Assembly (NCBI GenBank): GCA_012845835.1
Contig: JABAKD010000009.1
Location: 125,324 to 189,323 of the forward strand
Length of the DNA: 64,000 bases
Direction: 5' to 3'
DNA from: Undaria pinnatifida
Taxonomy: Eukaryota; Sar; Phaeophyceae; Laminariales; Alariaceae
Part shown: piece by piece, positions 1 through 9,424 of the stretch
Numbering within the stretch: position 1 is the first letter of the stretch
Layout: each line of letters starts with the position of its first letter
Translations under genes and position numbers: made by a program
Notes under the pieces: model-generated
Seen by the model: only the letters and a program-made list of their open reading frames with translations
Database searches by the model: none
What the model was told of the DNA's origin: nothing

Positions 1-393
1 CCTCTCAGCACCAGATCCCGTTACCGATTGCGCTTGTTGCTAGCGGATCCGAAGTGATTGTCGCGTCGGAGTCGCGGGCACGACATTGCTGCTGATTGAT
101 GCTGCCGTCCTTGAAGCCGAGAGGGCGGGGGAATCCTGTTGCACACCACGCAAGATTGCCCCGTTCGAATCTGCTCAAGAAGGTGCAAGAACGAAAATAT
201 CAATGTCGACGGTACTGCTGCGTGTTCAGTGCGTGGGTCAAATCTAAAAGTTGAATGCCTGGTGCAAGAACGACTTGACAGCTCGATAGATGACCAGATA
301 ACGCCGACACAACGTCCAATGAAACGTACTAATATAAATGGAACAGACACTTTGTTCGAGTACGATATTTCAAGCTTGCATATTGTCGTGTCA

Positions 394-465
394 CATCCTG
401 TGTCTCACTTGGTGATTTTAGAGATAGTGCATCCTGTGTTTCACTTAGTGATTTTAGAGACAGTG
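394..465. repeat. 36-bp tandem duplication
   Basis: Two adjacent 36-bp units (394-429 and 430-465) both begin CATCCTGTG and contain TTGGTGATTTTAGAGA-like sequence with a few substitutions. The period is a multiple of three, so the duplication is also visible as a repeated SHLVILE peptide in an open frame. That frame has no other coding support. Confidence 0.85.
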
Positions 466-972
466 AAGAACGTTCATGGTCTACACAAGATTTTGTGCCA
501 AGGTTTGCCATTCCATGCCATTTATAGGCTAGGACAATACCTAGTTGAATGCATATGTTACATGCAGGATATTCGCGTTGAGGCGCCGGTGAAACTGGCC
601 ACTCGGGGTTGAGACACCCTACCAATCATCCAGACGCAATGACAGTTCACGGTTGTAAACAGTCGGTGATACGAGTATAACATTTCGTGGTCAGAACAGC
701 AGTAGCATTTATAGTAACCCCAACTCAGCCTACAAGTCAGAGGCAGTTACGTTTCACTCGTACACTCGCTGTGGGTAGCACTCGTTATCTGCTTAAGGAA
801 GACACGGAAAGCAACATCGAGGCGCCCGCATTTGTGGCGTTTGCCCCTTTTGCCAAGGGCACAGCCTGAGAACAAGGAGGTCAGGCAACGGCGGCATGTA
901 CTTGTACATGTCGGTGCATTGCATCATAATCTCTATTCGTCAAGGGCAACGCCCGAGAAGTACTTGCACGAG

Positions 973-975
<3 letters not shown>

Positions 976-1006
<31 letters not shown>
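976..1006 (+). repeat. Poly-G tract of 31 bases
   Basis: An uninterrupted run of 31 G follows GGGA. It is the longest pure G run in the window and lies outside any recognised mobile element. The same bias for pure G or C tracts recurs throughout the TIR-B repeats. Exact length may be uncertain because long homopolymers are error-prone in sequencing. Confidence 0.9.
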
Positions 1007-1007
<1 letters not shown>

Positions 1008-2808
1008 GTTACGCGGTTCAAAAAATAAAGCACATCATGATGCATGAAAAAGCTATACACCGTGGCCATGTCTACACTAGAGAGGGTAACCCTAATACTT
1101 GTTCGGCCGTGGCATCAGAGGTCTTACAGGGTGAAGCGGTTGGACGTTGACGTTAACCTATATACTCGTACTCACTCTCGGCATGCGGTTTGGAAGGCTC
1201 CGCGCCCGCGCCCGCTAGAGATTGTAGCTCTTCCACGTCCTCGTGTGTCACATCGTGTGGTGGCCATCGGCGTCATTGGAGGTCCGCAGACGGGGGCAAA
1301 AATATAGAAACATAAAGCGACGGTAAGAAATAACGGTATGTGTGTACACGGCGCTTCGCCCCTTCCGGCAGGTTGAACCCTAGCGATCGCTCAATTTTAA
1401 ACCACAAAACGCAATTTGCGGCGGCGATATATGCGCGAAAGTACGTTCTCTTCGCGTTGGTTGTGTGTGCAGGAGCATTGCATATCGAAAAGACAAGCTT
1501 GTGTAGACTATTTGCAAGGTATTATTCAAAACACAGGCGGTGGAAAGCAACGCCTAAAACAAAAACGTACAACCGGGCCGGCTCGGCGGTGGACGTCCTC
1601 ACAGCCGATCCTGTCTAGACGGAAAACATAACAGGGCAAGGCGTTTCTGTCAAGGCTGAATTCATGGACGAGAAAACGCTCAGAACATAACGATAGCCCT
1701 AGTGCATGTCTGTCTATGTTCTGACTCACCGTTCAGGTTATTTTCGCCCTCCTCTGTGCCGTCCTCCCGATGTCACGATTCGCACGGTAGCCGCGCGCAC
1801 CACAAGTGGCAGAAGCCTTCGCAGCAGGCCTTCTTCACGTTGACGAGTCCTTTCGTGCCGCGGGTACACTAAGAACCTGCAGCGCATTTCCTCCCCGAAA
1901 GAGGCGTGGCGCCAGCAGCCGGTTGCTGCTCTGAACCGCACGTCTGGTTACGGCCGCAGACAAACCCGCCCTCCGGACGGTCACCCACACCATTGAGGGC
2001 TTGCAGGCACAGGCTGTGCACCGGCCGCTTGCACGTGTGGCGTACGTGGTCCCCAACATCTTGGGCAGGGTTTTTTCACCCGCCGTATATTGAGCACGGG
2101 GGCATTTACTTTCGTCGAGGTTCGCGGAGACGGGGTTTGTCGAGTGCCAACGGTGGGTTTGTGGTTGTGGGTTTGTGGGTTGGGATGTTTTTCTGTGTGG
2201 TTGTGCGAGGTAGTGCGATCCCTGCGAAATTTTCAAATTTGAAAAGGAGTGGGTTTTCCAATCTAGCTGGTGGATGCTTGGTCACAGGCAGTATTTTATT
2301 TTTTTGTCCCACATATCGAGACGTGAGACGTGCGCAGCGCGTGCAGTTTGGTTTGGTCTGCCCAGGACGCAAGATAGGACCATTTTGCTGCGTCCGTCGG
2401 AGGCGATTTGAGTGCCACTGCTTCTGAGTTACGGCTCCGAGCGCAACGGCCAAGAAAGGTGTGTACCCCTGGTGCTGGCGCTGCTAGGTGAATGAGGCGA
2501 CTCGCATTTTTTGTCGCCATGCGGTTGACTTGGAACAATCTGTCTAGCTACAAGCTCGTGGTCGTTTTGTAAGAGGACGAGGATCACCAATAACGGGCCA
2601 GGTCCACCGAGCACGCTCGTAAGTCTTCCATGGCCGTCGTCTCTTTCGGTAGGACCGTAACAGCTACATGCCATGCTTTCACGTCTGGCACTGAGTAGCA
2701 TTGTCTCCGGGTTCTCGTTCGCTCGTGTTATTCTTGCACCAGCAGAAAGGTGTGGCAATACCTACCTGCAGACCTCGAATTTTCACTACGCAAATAGAGC
2801 CCTGGGGT

Positions 2809-2910
2809 GGTAGGTTTACAGACCTTGCGGTCAGCGACAGGTATCACGTCGAGCGTCACTATTGGTCGTTCCACCTGGTCACCCTGACAGTGAAGAGTGG
2901 TAAACCTACC
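2809..2910. repeat. 11-bp inverted repeat with 80-bp spacer
   Basis: GGTAGGTTTAC at 2,809-2,819 is matched by its exact reverse complement at 2,900-2,910. Flanking bases add some imperfect pairing. This could be the end pair of a very small element or chance; no target duplication was recognised. Confidence 0.4.
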
Positions 2911-3089
2911 GCTCCCGCCGTGTCAAGACCTGTCGTGCAGTGTTTCCCCCAAAGACAAAAAAAGAGAACGCAGGATGTGCCGCATGTTTAAGCGTTGCCA
3001 TACTATATTTAACATATAATTACCTGTTTATCACTTCCCGCCCACGCCGCATTTTTTTCTTTCAAGCGAGTTTGCAAGTCGTCTATTGA

Positions 3090-4300
3090 AAGGTCCCGCC
3101 CCCCCCCTCCCCCCTCCACACACCTTTTGATTTGTTTTCGCCTAGATTGTTCAGACGCCCCACGTGCAATTGAAATCGGTCAGAGTAATAAACATCTCTA
3201 CGCAGCTGATTTTCCCGACCCCCCTCCAACTCCCCCTCCTTTCCCACCACCCCCACGATCGACTAAACCTAGCACCACGCGTATAACAAGCCCCTACAAA
3301 TATTTGATCTCACAGCTGGAGTGTATTTGAATATTATATGTGACCTAAACTTCGCAGAAAGCTCTTCCCTCGCCCCCCGTTGCCCCGTTCTTCCTTGCTC
3401 GAACGCCCCACCAAATATTTTAATCCGCCAACGTAGTAATCACTTCCACGCACTGGATATGACCTCATTATATTTCTAGAGCCATCCATGCCGCTCCTCC
3501 CCCCCCCTCCGCGCCCCCAACGCCCCCTCCTTCCCCACCACCCGCGCAATCCCCCGGACCTAGCACCACAAGTATAACAAACCCCTACATCTGTGCCATA
3601 TGAAGCACCTCCTCCCTCCCCGCCCCCCTAACCAAGCCCCTCGAACACTCCGCCCTCTGTTCAATTGTTGTAGGACGTATAGGATATACATGATAAACTG
3701 GCGCATTTTTTCCAAAACCGTCACAATTATCCTCTTCAAAGAATGTGTAGTCTGCACGCCCAGATTGAGCTGCCCCACCCTCCACGACCCCGCTCCATCC
3801 CCCCCCTCCATGATAAACTGGTGCATTTTCCAAAACCGTCAGATTTTTTCCCTGAAGGTTTTATATTTTCCACACACAAATTTAGCTGTCACCCCCCCCC
3901 CAAACCCCTCTTTCCCCTTCCTTCCCCCCCCACCCCCAAAGTTCGCTGCCTTTTGATCAAAACCAGGGCCCCACGTCCTGCAAACCTCCGCCCTCCCCGC
4001 ATTCGCTATTCGACATACAGGAGTCGCTTGATAAACGAATGCATTTCCTTCCACAGCTGTCAGATTTTGTCCCTCTCAGAAACGGGTTTTATAGTTTCCG
4101 CGCACAGACTGATTAACATCACCCCGTTGACCCTGATAGCTACACTGTAGTTGCAAGGGGAGTCGCCGAACTATAATCTAAATGAGGACACACAACCCGT
4201 AATACGCGCGATCGGAGTATCACACACAGCTTGTAATGTTTAGTTTCGACAAAATATTCGAAGTCACGGCTGGAGTTTTTTATTTTATTGAAATTTATCC
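3090..4300 (-). mobile_element. TIR-B repeat, rearranged copy
   Basis: This belongs to the most abundant repeat of the window. It carries C-rich tracts separating conserved blocks: the GATCTCACAGCTGGAGTG terminus at about 3,306-3,323, the ACCTAGCACCAC block near 3,560, the AAACTGGTGCATTTT blocks near 3,690 and 3,815, and a second, degenerate terminus ending near 4,280. No transposase-like frame is visible. Frames reading through the C tracts are Pro/Gly-rich artefacts. Arrangement of blocks differs from the complete copy at 39.2-40.5 kb, so this is a composite or internally rearranged copy. Confidence 0.7.
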
Positions 4301-4312
4301 TGTAGTGGTTTG

Positions 4313-5260
4313 ACCAGTGAGGGGAGGGGTGCGGGTATAGGTAGGACAGGTCGAATATATATATATACCAGTTGCTTGCTGCACCCGTAATGCTAGCAGG
4401 TGATGGGGACGGCGTAGAAGGGGTTGGAAGGGGGTTGGGGGTTTATTTAACCCATTGGACCGTACAACAAATCGACTGTTCCAGCGCTAGCTGGCTTGAA
4501 AGGTATATACATTATGTCACCTGTTGGGTAGTGTTTATCTCTCTGCTCTGCCGGATTGTGGTCTTTAATGAGGCGTAGAGGGATATGGAGGAACGAGGGA
4601 GAGGAGGGCGACGGAGGTAGGTGAGAGTAAATACAGATTAGATGCTACACATATACATGCACTTTAAATGCAGATGCCCAACATCTAAAATACACCGAAT
4701 GGGAATGAAGCATACATACACCTCAAATCATGTTGAGTAATTTTGGTGTGTTTAAATTTCCGTGTGTAAAATTAATAATAGCAGTCAATGGTACTTATGG
4801 TCTGTTGTTCAGTCATTCTCAGGGTTCTTCATGGTTATCCGTCTTGTGCACGGTGCGGGTTATTCAAATCAAAAATCCTACGGTGCGGTTCTGGGCGCTG
4901 TTAAGAAAGTGGAAATAGGACGAAGCGGTTCGGTGCGTGTTTCACATCCAAAATTCTGTAAATCGGACGATGCCGTTCTGTGCTGGTTTCGAAAAACGTT
5001 GTTGTTGTTGTTGTTGTTGTTGTTGGTCTTGGTCTTGGTCTTGGTCTTGGTCTTGGTCTTGATGTATCACAATATGTGTGCACATGCTACGGTGCGGTCG
5101 TGTGTTTTTATCCATTGTTTACACGTATGGGCCGGCTTGTGTTGCGGTATTCTTGTACCCTGCAGGCTAGCGCTTCAAATGCTATACCGTGATGAATCAG
5201 TTCATGAATTATGACTGTTTGATATACCCTGTTTCACAGTGGCACCTTGGTGGTACTGAT
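4313..5260 (+). repeat. Dispersed repeat JE, copy 1
   Basis: About 950 bp match, with many substitutions, the region 35,400-36,600: shared blocks include GCTTGCTGCAC with TAATGC, GTAGTGTT, and TCATTCTCAGGGTTCTTC (near 4,813 here, near 36,293 in the other copy). Its 3' portion (about 5,090-5,260) is also found at about 7,440-7,600 and near 61,700. No open frame is conserved between copies, so it is probably non-coding. The class is unknown. This copy is uninterrupted where the other copy carries a SINE, so it serves as the empty site. Confidence 0.65.
4998..5060 (+). repeat. Compound microsatellite (GTT)n(GGTCTT)n
   Basis: About nine GTT units are followed directly by six GGTCTT units inside repeat JE. 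The other JE copies do not show this array, so it arose or expanded after that copy was placed. Confidence 0.95.
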
Positions 5261-5321
5261 GATGATGTCGTTTGGTATAAAACACGGATTAATGTGAAGG
5301 CAATACACAACACACATCTGT

Positions 5322-5509
5322 GTGCGATCGCATAGTTTGTATCTATCTAGGATTCAGAATCAGCACGGGCTTTGGGTTTTATCTGGATCAGCCCGTGGAG
5401 TATGAGGTTAACCTCGTGCGATCGCATAGTTTGTATCTATCTAGGATTCAGAATCAGCACGGGCTTTGGGTTTTATCTGGATCAGCCCGTGGAGTATGAG
5501 GTTAACCTC
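5322..5509 (+). repeat. Perfect 94-bp tandem duplication
   Basis: Units 5,322-5,415 and 5,416-5,509 are identical by eye over all 94 bases, each starting GTGCGATCGCATAG and ending GAGGTTAACCTC. The last ~30 bases of each unit resemble the tRNA-like head of the SINE family. The duplication therefore probably spans a SINE 5' junction and post-dates the SINE insertion. Identity of the units argues for a recent event or an assembly duplication. Confidence 0.95.
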
Positions 5510-5760
5510 GAGCCTGGTATAGGTCAGTTTCGTGTGTTTGAACCCCGTCGAGTGCACACACGTCTATATTCGTGGGGACTATTTCTTGCGGAAAACGCGA
5601 GAGCGTGAGTTAGCAACGGAATTGCTGACCCCCATGCGCGATAAATACTGAAGGCAACATCCGGGGGAGAGAACGAACGACACCTGTGACCACGGCTTGT
5701 CCAGAAGCTGGCATGCATGAAAGTGAAGAACAAAAAAAAATATAAAGCAAAAAAAGAACG
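5483..5760 (+). mobile_element. tRNA-derived SINE, copy 1
   Basis: This copy shares with the 6.4-kb copy the head with CCTCGAGCCTGGTATAGG, the box B region (TGTTTGAACCCC, degenerate here), the GCGAGAGCGTGAGTTAGCAAC block, the CATGCGCGATAAA block, and the CGGCTTGTCCAGAAGCTGG block near the 3' end. It ends in an A-rich tail from about 5,731. The 5' head is diverged and is part of the 94-bp duplication. Confidence 0.75.
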
Positions 5761-5774
5761 AAATATGAGCGCAA

Positions 5775-6345
5775 CACACACGTGTGGTTTGTCTGGAGTT
5801 CCGTCTTGAATGAACCAAAAAACTAAATACTTTTCTCGTCCGTCTTGATGACGTGTGTGTTACCACTGATATAGTGGACCTGGAAGGCATCGGCAGGGAC
5901 ACTGGTTGTTGTGTGTGATGTGCGTCAGGTGACGGTGTGTGTGTGTTCTTCACATTAAACCGTTCTTCTACTCGTCGACATCCAGCACACCCAGTGTCCG
6001 TACTGATTCTTCACCCTAGAAAGATCAGCTCTGTGGTCACAAGCTACGACACAGAGATAATGCATCGTAATGCATTCGACAACGCAATGTCATGCCCTAG
6101 TACTGGGTACGACAGGCACAACATACATACGTCAGCAACATAAATACATTGGAAGAGAGACTACGAAATAAACAAAAACAAAAACAAAAACAAAATAATA
6201 ATAACGGTGGATGCTGACGATGTGGATGGCCGAAGAGGTCAATCATGTGAAATACACCAACACACGTGAATAGATACGAGTGTAGTATGAAACACTTGTA
6301 GTTGACGGTACAGGTACTCCCTGAAATACCTCATTGTCCTAGAAA
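5775..6345 (+). repeat. Dispersed repeat G, copy 1, interrupted
   Basis: This matches 8,495-8,800 over about 300 bp, including the blocks TGGAGTTC-GTCTTGAAT, GGTTGTTGTG, TCAGGTGACGGTG, GATGCTGACGA and TCAATCATGTGAAATAC. The match is broken at 5,938-6,203 by a 266-bp insert absent from the other copy. It is non-coding as far as can be seen, and its element class is unknown. Confidence 0.7.
5938..6203 (+). mobile_element. Small retroposon with (CAAAA)n tail, nested in repeat G
   Basis: The 266-bp insert lies between two copies of ACGGTG (5,932-5,937 and 6,204-6,209). The 8.6-kb copy of repeat G has a single ACGGTG at this place, so it is a filled/empty pair. The insert ends in several CAAAA units followed by ATAATAATA, a typical retroposon tail. 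It encodes no protein. Its CCCAGTGTCCGT block and neighbourhood resemble about 33,690-33,785, suggesting a dispersed SINE-like family. I did not find clear pol III boxes. Confidence 0.7.
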
Positions 6346-6370
6346 CGTGCATGACGTACACGTATACGAG

Positions 6371-6697
6371 AGCCGGTCGCCCCGGTGGCGTATCAGTTTA
6401 TCCTCGAGCCTGGTATAGGTCAGTTTCGTGAGTTCGAGCCCCGCCGAGTGCATACTCGTATATATTCGTTGGGACTTTTTCTTGTGGACAAATTGACTTG
6501 GGGAAAGCGCGAGAGCGTGAGTTAGCAACATTCGATGAACAATCGACGAGCAGTGGGATTGCTGAACCCTATGCGCGATAAAAATTGAAGGCAAGAACCG
6601 GGGAGGAGAAGGGATGACACCTGTGCCCACGGCTTGTCCAGAAGCTGGAAAGTAAAAGTGTGCTAAAAAAAAAAAAAAAAAAATTAAAAAAAAAAAT
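6371..6697 (+). mobile_element. tRNA-derived SINE, best copy
   Basis: The head reads like a tRNA gene. A box A-like GGTGGCGTATCAG lies at 6,384-6,396 and a close match to the box B consensus, GAGTTCGAGCC, at 6,430-6,440, with spacing normal for a pol III type 2 promoter. The body of about 230 bp holds the GCGCGAGAGCGTGAGTTAGC and TTGTCCAGAAGCTGGAAAG blocks. The tail is A-rich (A18, then TT, then A11). SINEs of this design are transcribed by pol III and mobilised in trans by LINE reverse transcriptase. Which LINE serves it is unknown; its poly-A tail does not match the GTT/AAC tail of the LINE in this window. Confidence 0.85.
6384..6440 (+). promoter_or_regulatory. Internal pol III promoter (box A and box B) of SINE
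   Basis: Box A-like GGTGGCGTATCAG and box B GAGTTCGAGCC are separated by 33 bases. Box B is preserved as GAGTTCGAGCC also in the 35.9-kb copy, supporting selection or recent activity of the promoter. Confidence 0.7.
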
Positions 6698-6877
6698 ACG
6701 CATGTCACGCGTGCAGAAAGGGATGGGAACGCCACTAAACCACCTACGGAGCGCAGGCCATCGTTGTTGTCGCAGCTTCAGAGGTATTCGCCGGTAGCCC
6801 GCACTAAAGCCCGTATCCCGCTCTGCGCTGGGCTGTCGAGGTCGCCAACGGCATACTAGGCAAAACCGGGAGGTCGA

Positions 6878-7320
6878 CATAGTTCTGGGTCTGGTCATCA
6901 TCGTCTTGAAATCTGTGGACCATCTCATGGCCGTCAAAATTTAGCGTATGACCGCCCTGACTTCCTCGCCTTGATGTGTTTTCTCCCCAGCGCCATTGAT
7001 GCACTTGATACCCTCGTTGAGCCCAATGCCGTCTTGTTGACAGTTTGTATGGTCTGATATCGATGAAAGTAGTATGACGTTTTTTTCTCTTGTCCTTCCG
7101 TTTCTTTTTGTTGTCTTGGCTTTTCTGCCTTTTCTTGTCTCTTCTTTTTTTCTTGCCTTTTCTCTTTAGATTCCATGATATTTTTTTCTTCCCCTTTTCA
7201 TTATACTATTTTTCTTTTTTTTTTGCTCTATTAAAAGTTGGCTTTTGTCTGATATGCGTATGCATAATGGTATCGACGGCCGCACGTACGGTCGTTCCAG
7301 TTTCGACCACCGGGAAACAC
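6878..7320 (+). mobile_element. LINE 3' UTR fragment, plus strand
   Basis: Diverged match to the 3' UTR of the LINE at 30.6-33.6 kb. Blocks are TCTGGGTCTGGTCATCATCG, ATGGCCGTC, GACCGCCCTGACTTC, GCCATTGATGCACTTG, a long pyrimidine tract (about 7,080-7,215), and TGCGTATGC. Reading frames across the pyrimidine tract are Phe/Leu-rich artefacts. It is 5'-truncated, as is normal for LINE copies, and its tail is not recognisable. Confidence 0.65.
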
Positions 7321-8219
7321 TCACACAACCCGACCTGTAAAAACAATTACCCTCTGGTAGTACACCGGGTGTTGATGCTTCAACACTCCAAGGGGATTGT
7401 TTATATTTTTCTGGTTATTATTTGCTGTTTTTTTTTTGTGTTCCCGTTATTCTCTTTTGTTTACATCTATATGGGGCGGCTTGTCTTATCGTGTTCTCGG
7501 ACCCTGAACGATAGCACTTCGGATGTTTTACCGTGATGAATTGCGACTCTTTGGTTTACTCTGTTTTACATCACAGTGGCGGCTACGGTTTAAGAGAGGT
7601 CGGTGCCAGCCTACTTTCCTTCTTAATCCGGCTTTCACTGTGTTGGCTACGGTATAAGAGAATATTATGTTTACCCGTTTCCAAGTGAAACCAGTTTTGG
7701 GGACAAAAATACATGGATTTAGTATCGGGAGGGGTTCGGGGTCTTCAAAGGGGTTAAATCATATCTCACTCTCGCGGGAGGTCGCACAGATGTGTCAAAT
7801 GCGGTGCATCTTGCTGGTCCCGAGCGGGTCCACCACACGACAAGTGCCATGGAGGTACTGCCCGCAGACGCCTCTGCATTTGTGATTTGTGAACTTCGGT
7901 GGGCCTGCCGTGTGGTCGGGGATAGCTGTGCAACGACTGCCCGCTGCGCAGGGCATGGTGTCTGCAGCTGTGTATTTGATGCGTGTAATGGCTACGTTGT
8001 GTGATTTCCAGCAGCTCGATTTCAGAGAAAATCCCAGACATGAGACCAGTTCTCTCTTAAATCGATTGTGGTCTTGCCAGCCAGTTCACTTTTTTAAACC
8101 TGTACTTTCTCTTGAACATTTTCTCTCGAACCGTAGCCGCTACTGCTTTAGTAGTACGTCGTTGGGTAGACGGAACGATTTATTAGTTGTTTTCTTTTCT
8201 CACATTTTTATCAGCCTTT

Positions 8220-8489
8220 GGACTAAGCCGTGGTAACGGGTGTCGTCCCTTCTCCCCCCCCGGTTCTTGCTTGCAATTTCTATCGCGCAAAGGTTCAGCT
8301 ATCCCCCTTCTGTCGATAATTCATCGATTGTTGCTAACTCACGCTCTCGCGCTTTCTGCACGTCAGTTTGTGCGCAAGAAGAAGTCCCAACGAATTTATA
8401 CATGTATGGACTCGGCGGAGCTCGAATTTACAAAACTTACCTATACCAAGCTCGAGGATAACCTGACACGTCATCGGGGCGACCGGCGT
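8220..8489 (-). mobile_element. tRNA-derived SINE, copy on minus strand
   Basis: Reverse complement of the SINE at 6.4 kb. Box B region (GAGCTCGAATTTAC on the plus strand) is degenerate, the GATTGTTGCTAACTCACGC block is intact, and GGGGCGACCGG marks the head at 8,475-8,487. It abuts repeat G at about 8,495. The 3' A tail is not preserved. Confidence 0.75.
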
Positions 8490-8494
8490 CATGT

Positions 8495-8800
8495 GAACAC
8501 GCCACACATACGTGTCGTTTGTTTGGAGTTCTGTCTTGAATTAACGAAATAACGAAAATTTTTCTTCGCACGTTTTGATTGAGGTGTGTGACCACAGATA
8601 TCGTACACCTAGAAGGCATCGGCACGCACTCTGGTTGTTGTGCGGGATGTGGACCAGGTGACGGTGATGCTGACGACGTAGATGGCCGAAAATGTCAATC
8701 ATGTGAAATACGGGGACAAACGTGTATGGGTATGAGTGTAGTACGTTTAACCTGTGGTTGTAAGCTACTTGTTACTCCCTGCGACACCCTAACGCAGGAA
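8495..8800 (+). repeat. Dispersed repeat G, copy 2, uninterrupted
   Basis: Homologous to 5,775-6,345 minus the nested retroposon. Around 8,660 it reads CAGGTGACGGTGATGCTGACG, which is the empty target for the insertion at 5,938. Confidence 0.7.
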
Positions 8801-8869
8801 CATACGTGGTATATACGTATACCACGCGCGTAGAAATTGCCTAGACATTTCGGGCACGACCGGGCGTCC

Positions 8870-9395
8870 GATTCAAATCTGGGTCTGGCCATCATCTTCT
8901 TGAAATTTTGTTTGGCCTTCCAAAGGCCGTCACAAGTCAGCGTAAGACCGCCCTTACTTCTTCGCCTCGTTGTGTCATCTACCCAGTGCCATTGATGCAC
9001 TTGGTACCCTCTATGAGTTCAATGCCGTCTTTAGTCAGTTTCTTTGCCCGGCTAGTATAGACGTATTTATTTCCATTTTCTATTTCTCGCTTTCCTGTCT
9101 GCTCTCTTTACGCTTTCCTTGTTTTTTCAAATATTTCATTTCCTTTTGCGTTTTCAAACATTTCCTTTCAATTCCCATCCTTTGTCATATTTTCTTTCCT
9201 TTGCTTTTTACAGTTGACCAGCGTTTGACGTGCGTATACCTGGTAATAGATGCCACGTGTAATATATCCGTAATAGTTTTCGTTGGGTGGCAAGAAGTGT
9301 AATCGGTTTTTCCAGACGCGAGTAGTGAGACGTAAGCACCACTATGGACCTGTCACATCGTAGGCAGACTCCCAATTTCATTTTTCAGGTGTTTC
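8870..9395 (+). mobile_element. LINE 3' UTR fragment, plus strand
   Basis: Matches the LINE 3' UTR from GGGTCTGGCCATCATC through GACCGCCCTTACTTC, a pyrimidine-rich tract (about 9,065-9,205), then GGGTGGCAAGAAGTG, GAGTAGTGAGACGTAAGCAC and GACCTGTCACATCGTAG. The distal end and the trinucleotide tail are lost at the junction with the TIR-B repeat near 9,425. Confidence 0.75.
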
Positions 9396-9424
9396 CGGCG
9401 GAGGCATGACTTTCGTCAGTTGTG

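Larger units (their letters stand above)
1..3090. other. Region without a supportable gene
   Basis: Open frames on both strands here are at most 173 codons (1,906-2,427, plus) and overlap each other on opposite strands. None shows a recognisable domain, signal peptide or splice-flanked structure. The base composition is mixed and not protein-like in one consistent frame. The stretch holds a short tandem duplication, a long G run and a weak inverted repeat, all listed separately. It could hide exons of an intron-rich gene that I cannot see by eye. Confidence 0.5.

Noticed and set aside
832-1150. Poly-Gly and poly-Pro open frames across the G run
   Set aside because: They are created by the 31-base G tract on both strands and have no other coding support.
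6384-6440. A functional tRNA gene
   Set aside because: Box A/B-like sequences are present but the segment does not fold into a complete cloverleaf by eye, and it continues into a repeated body with A tail; it is a SINE.
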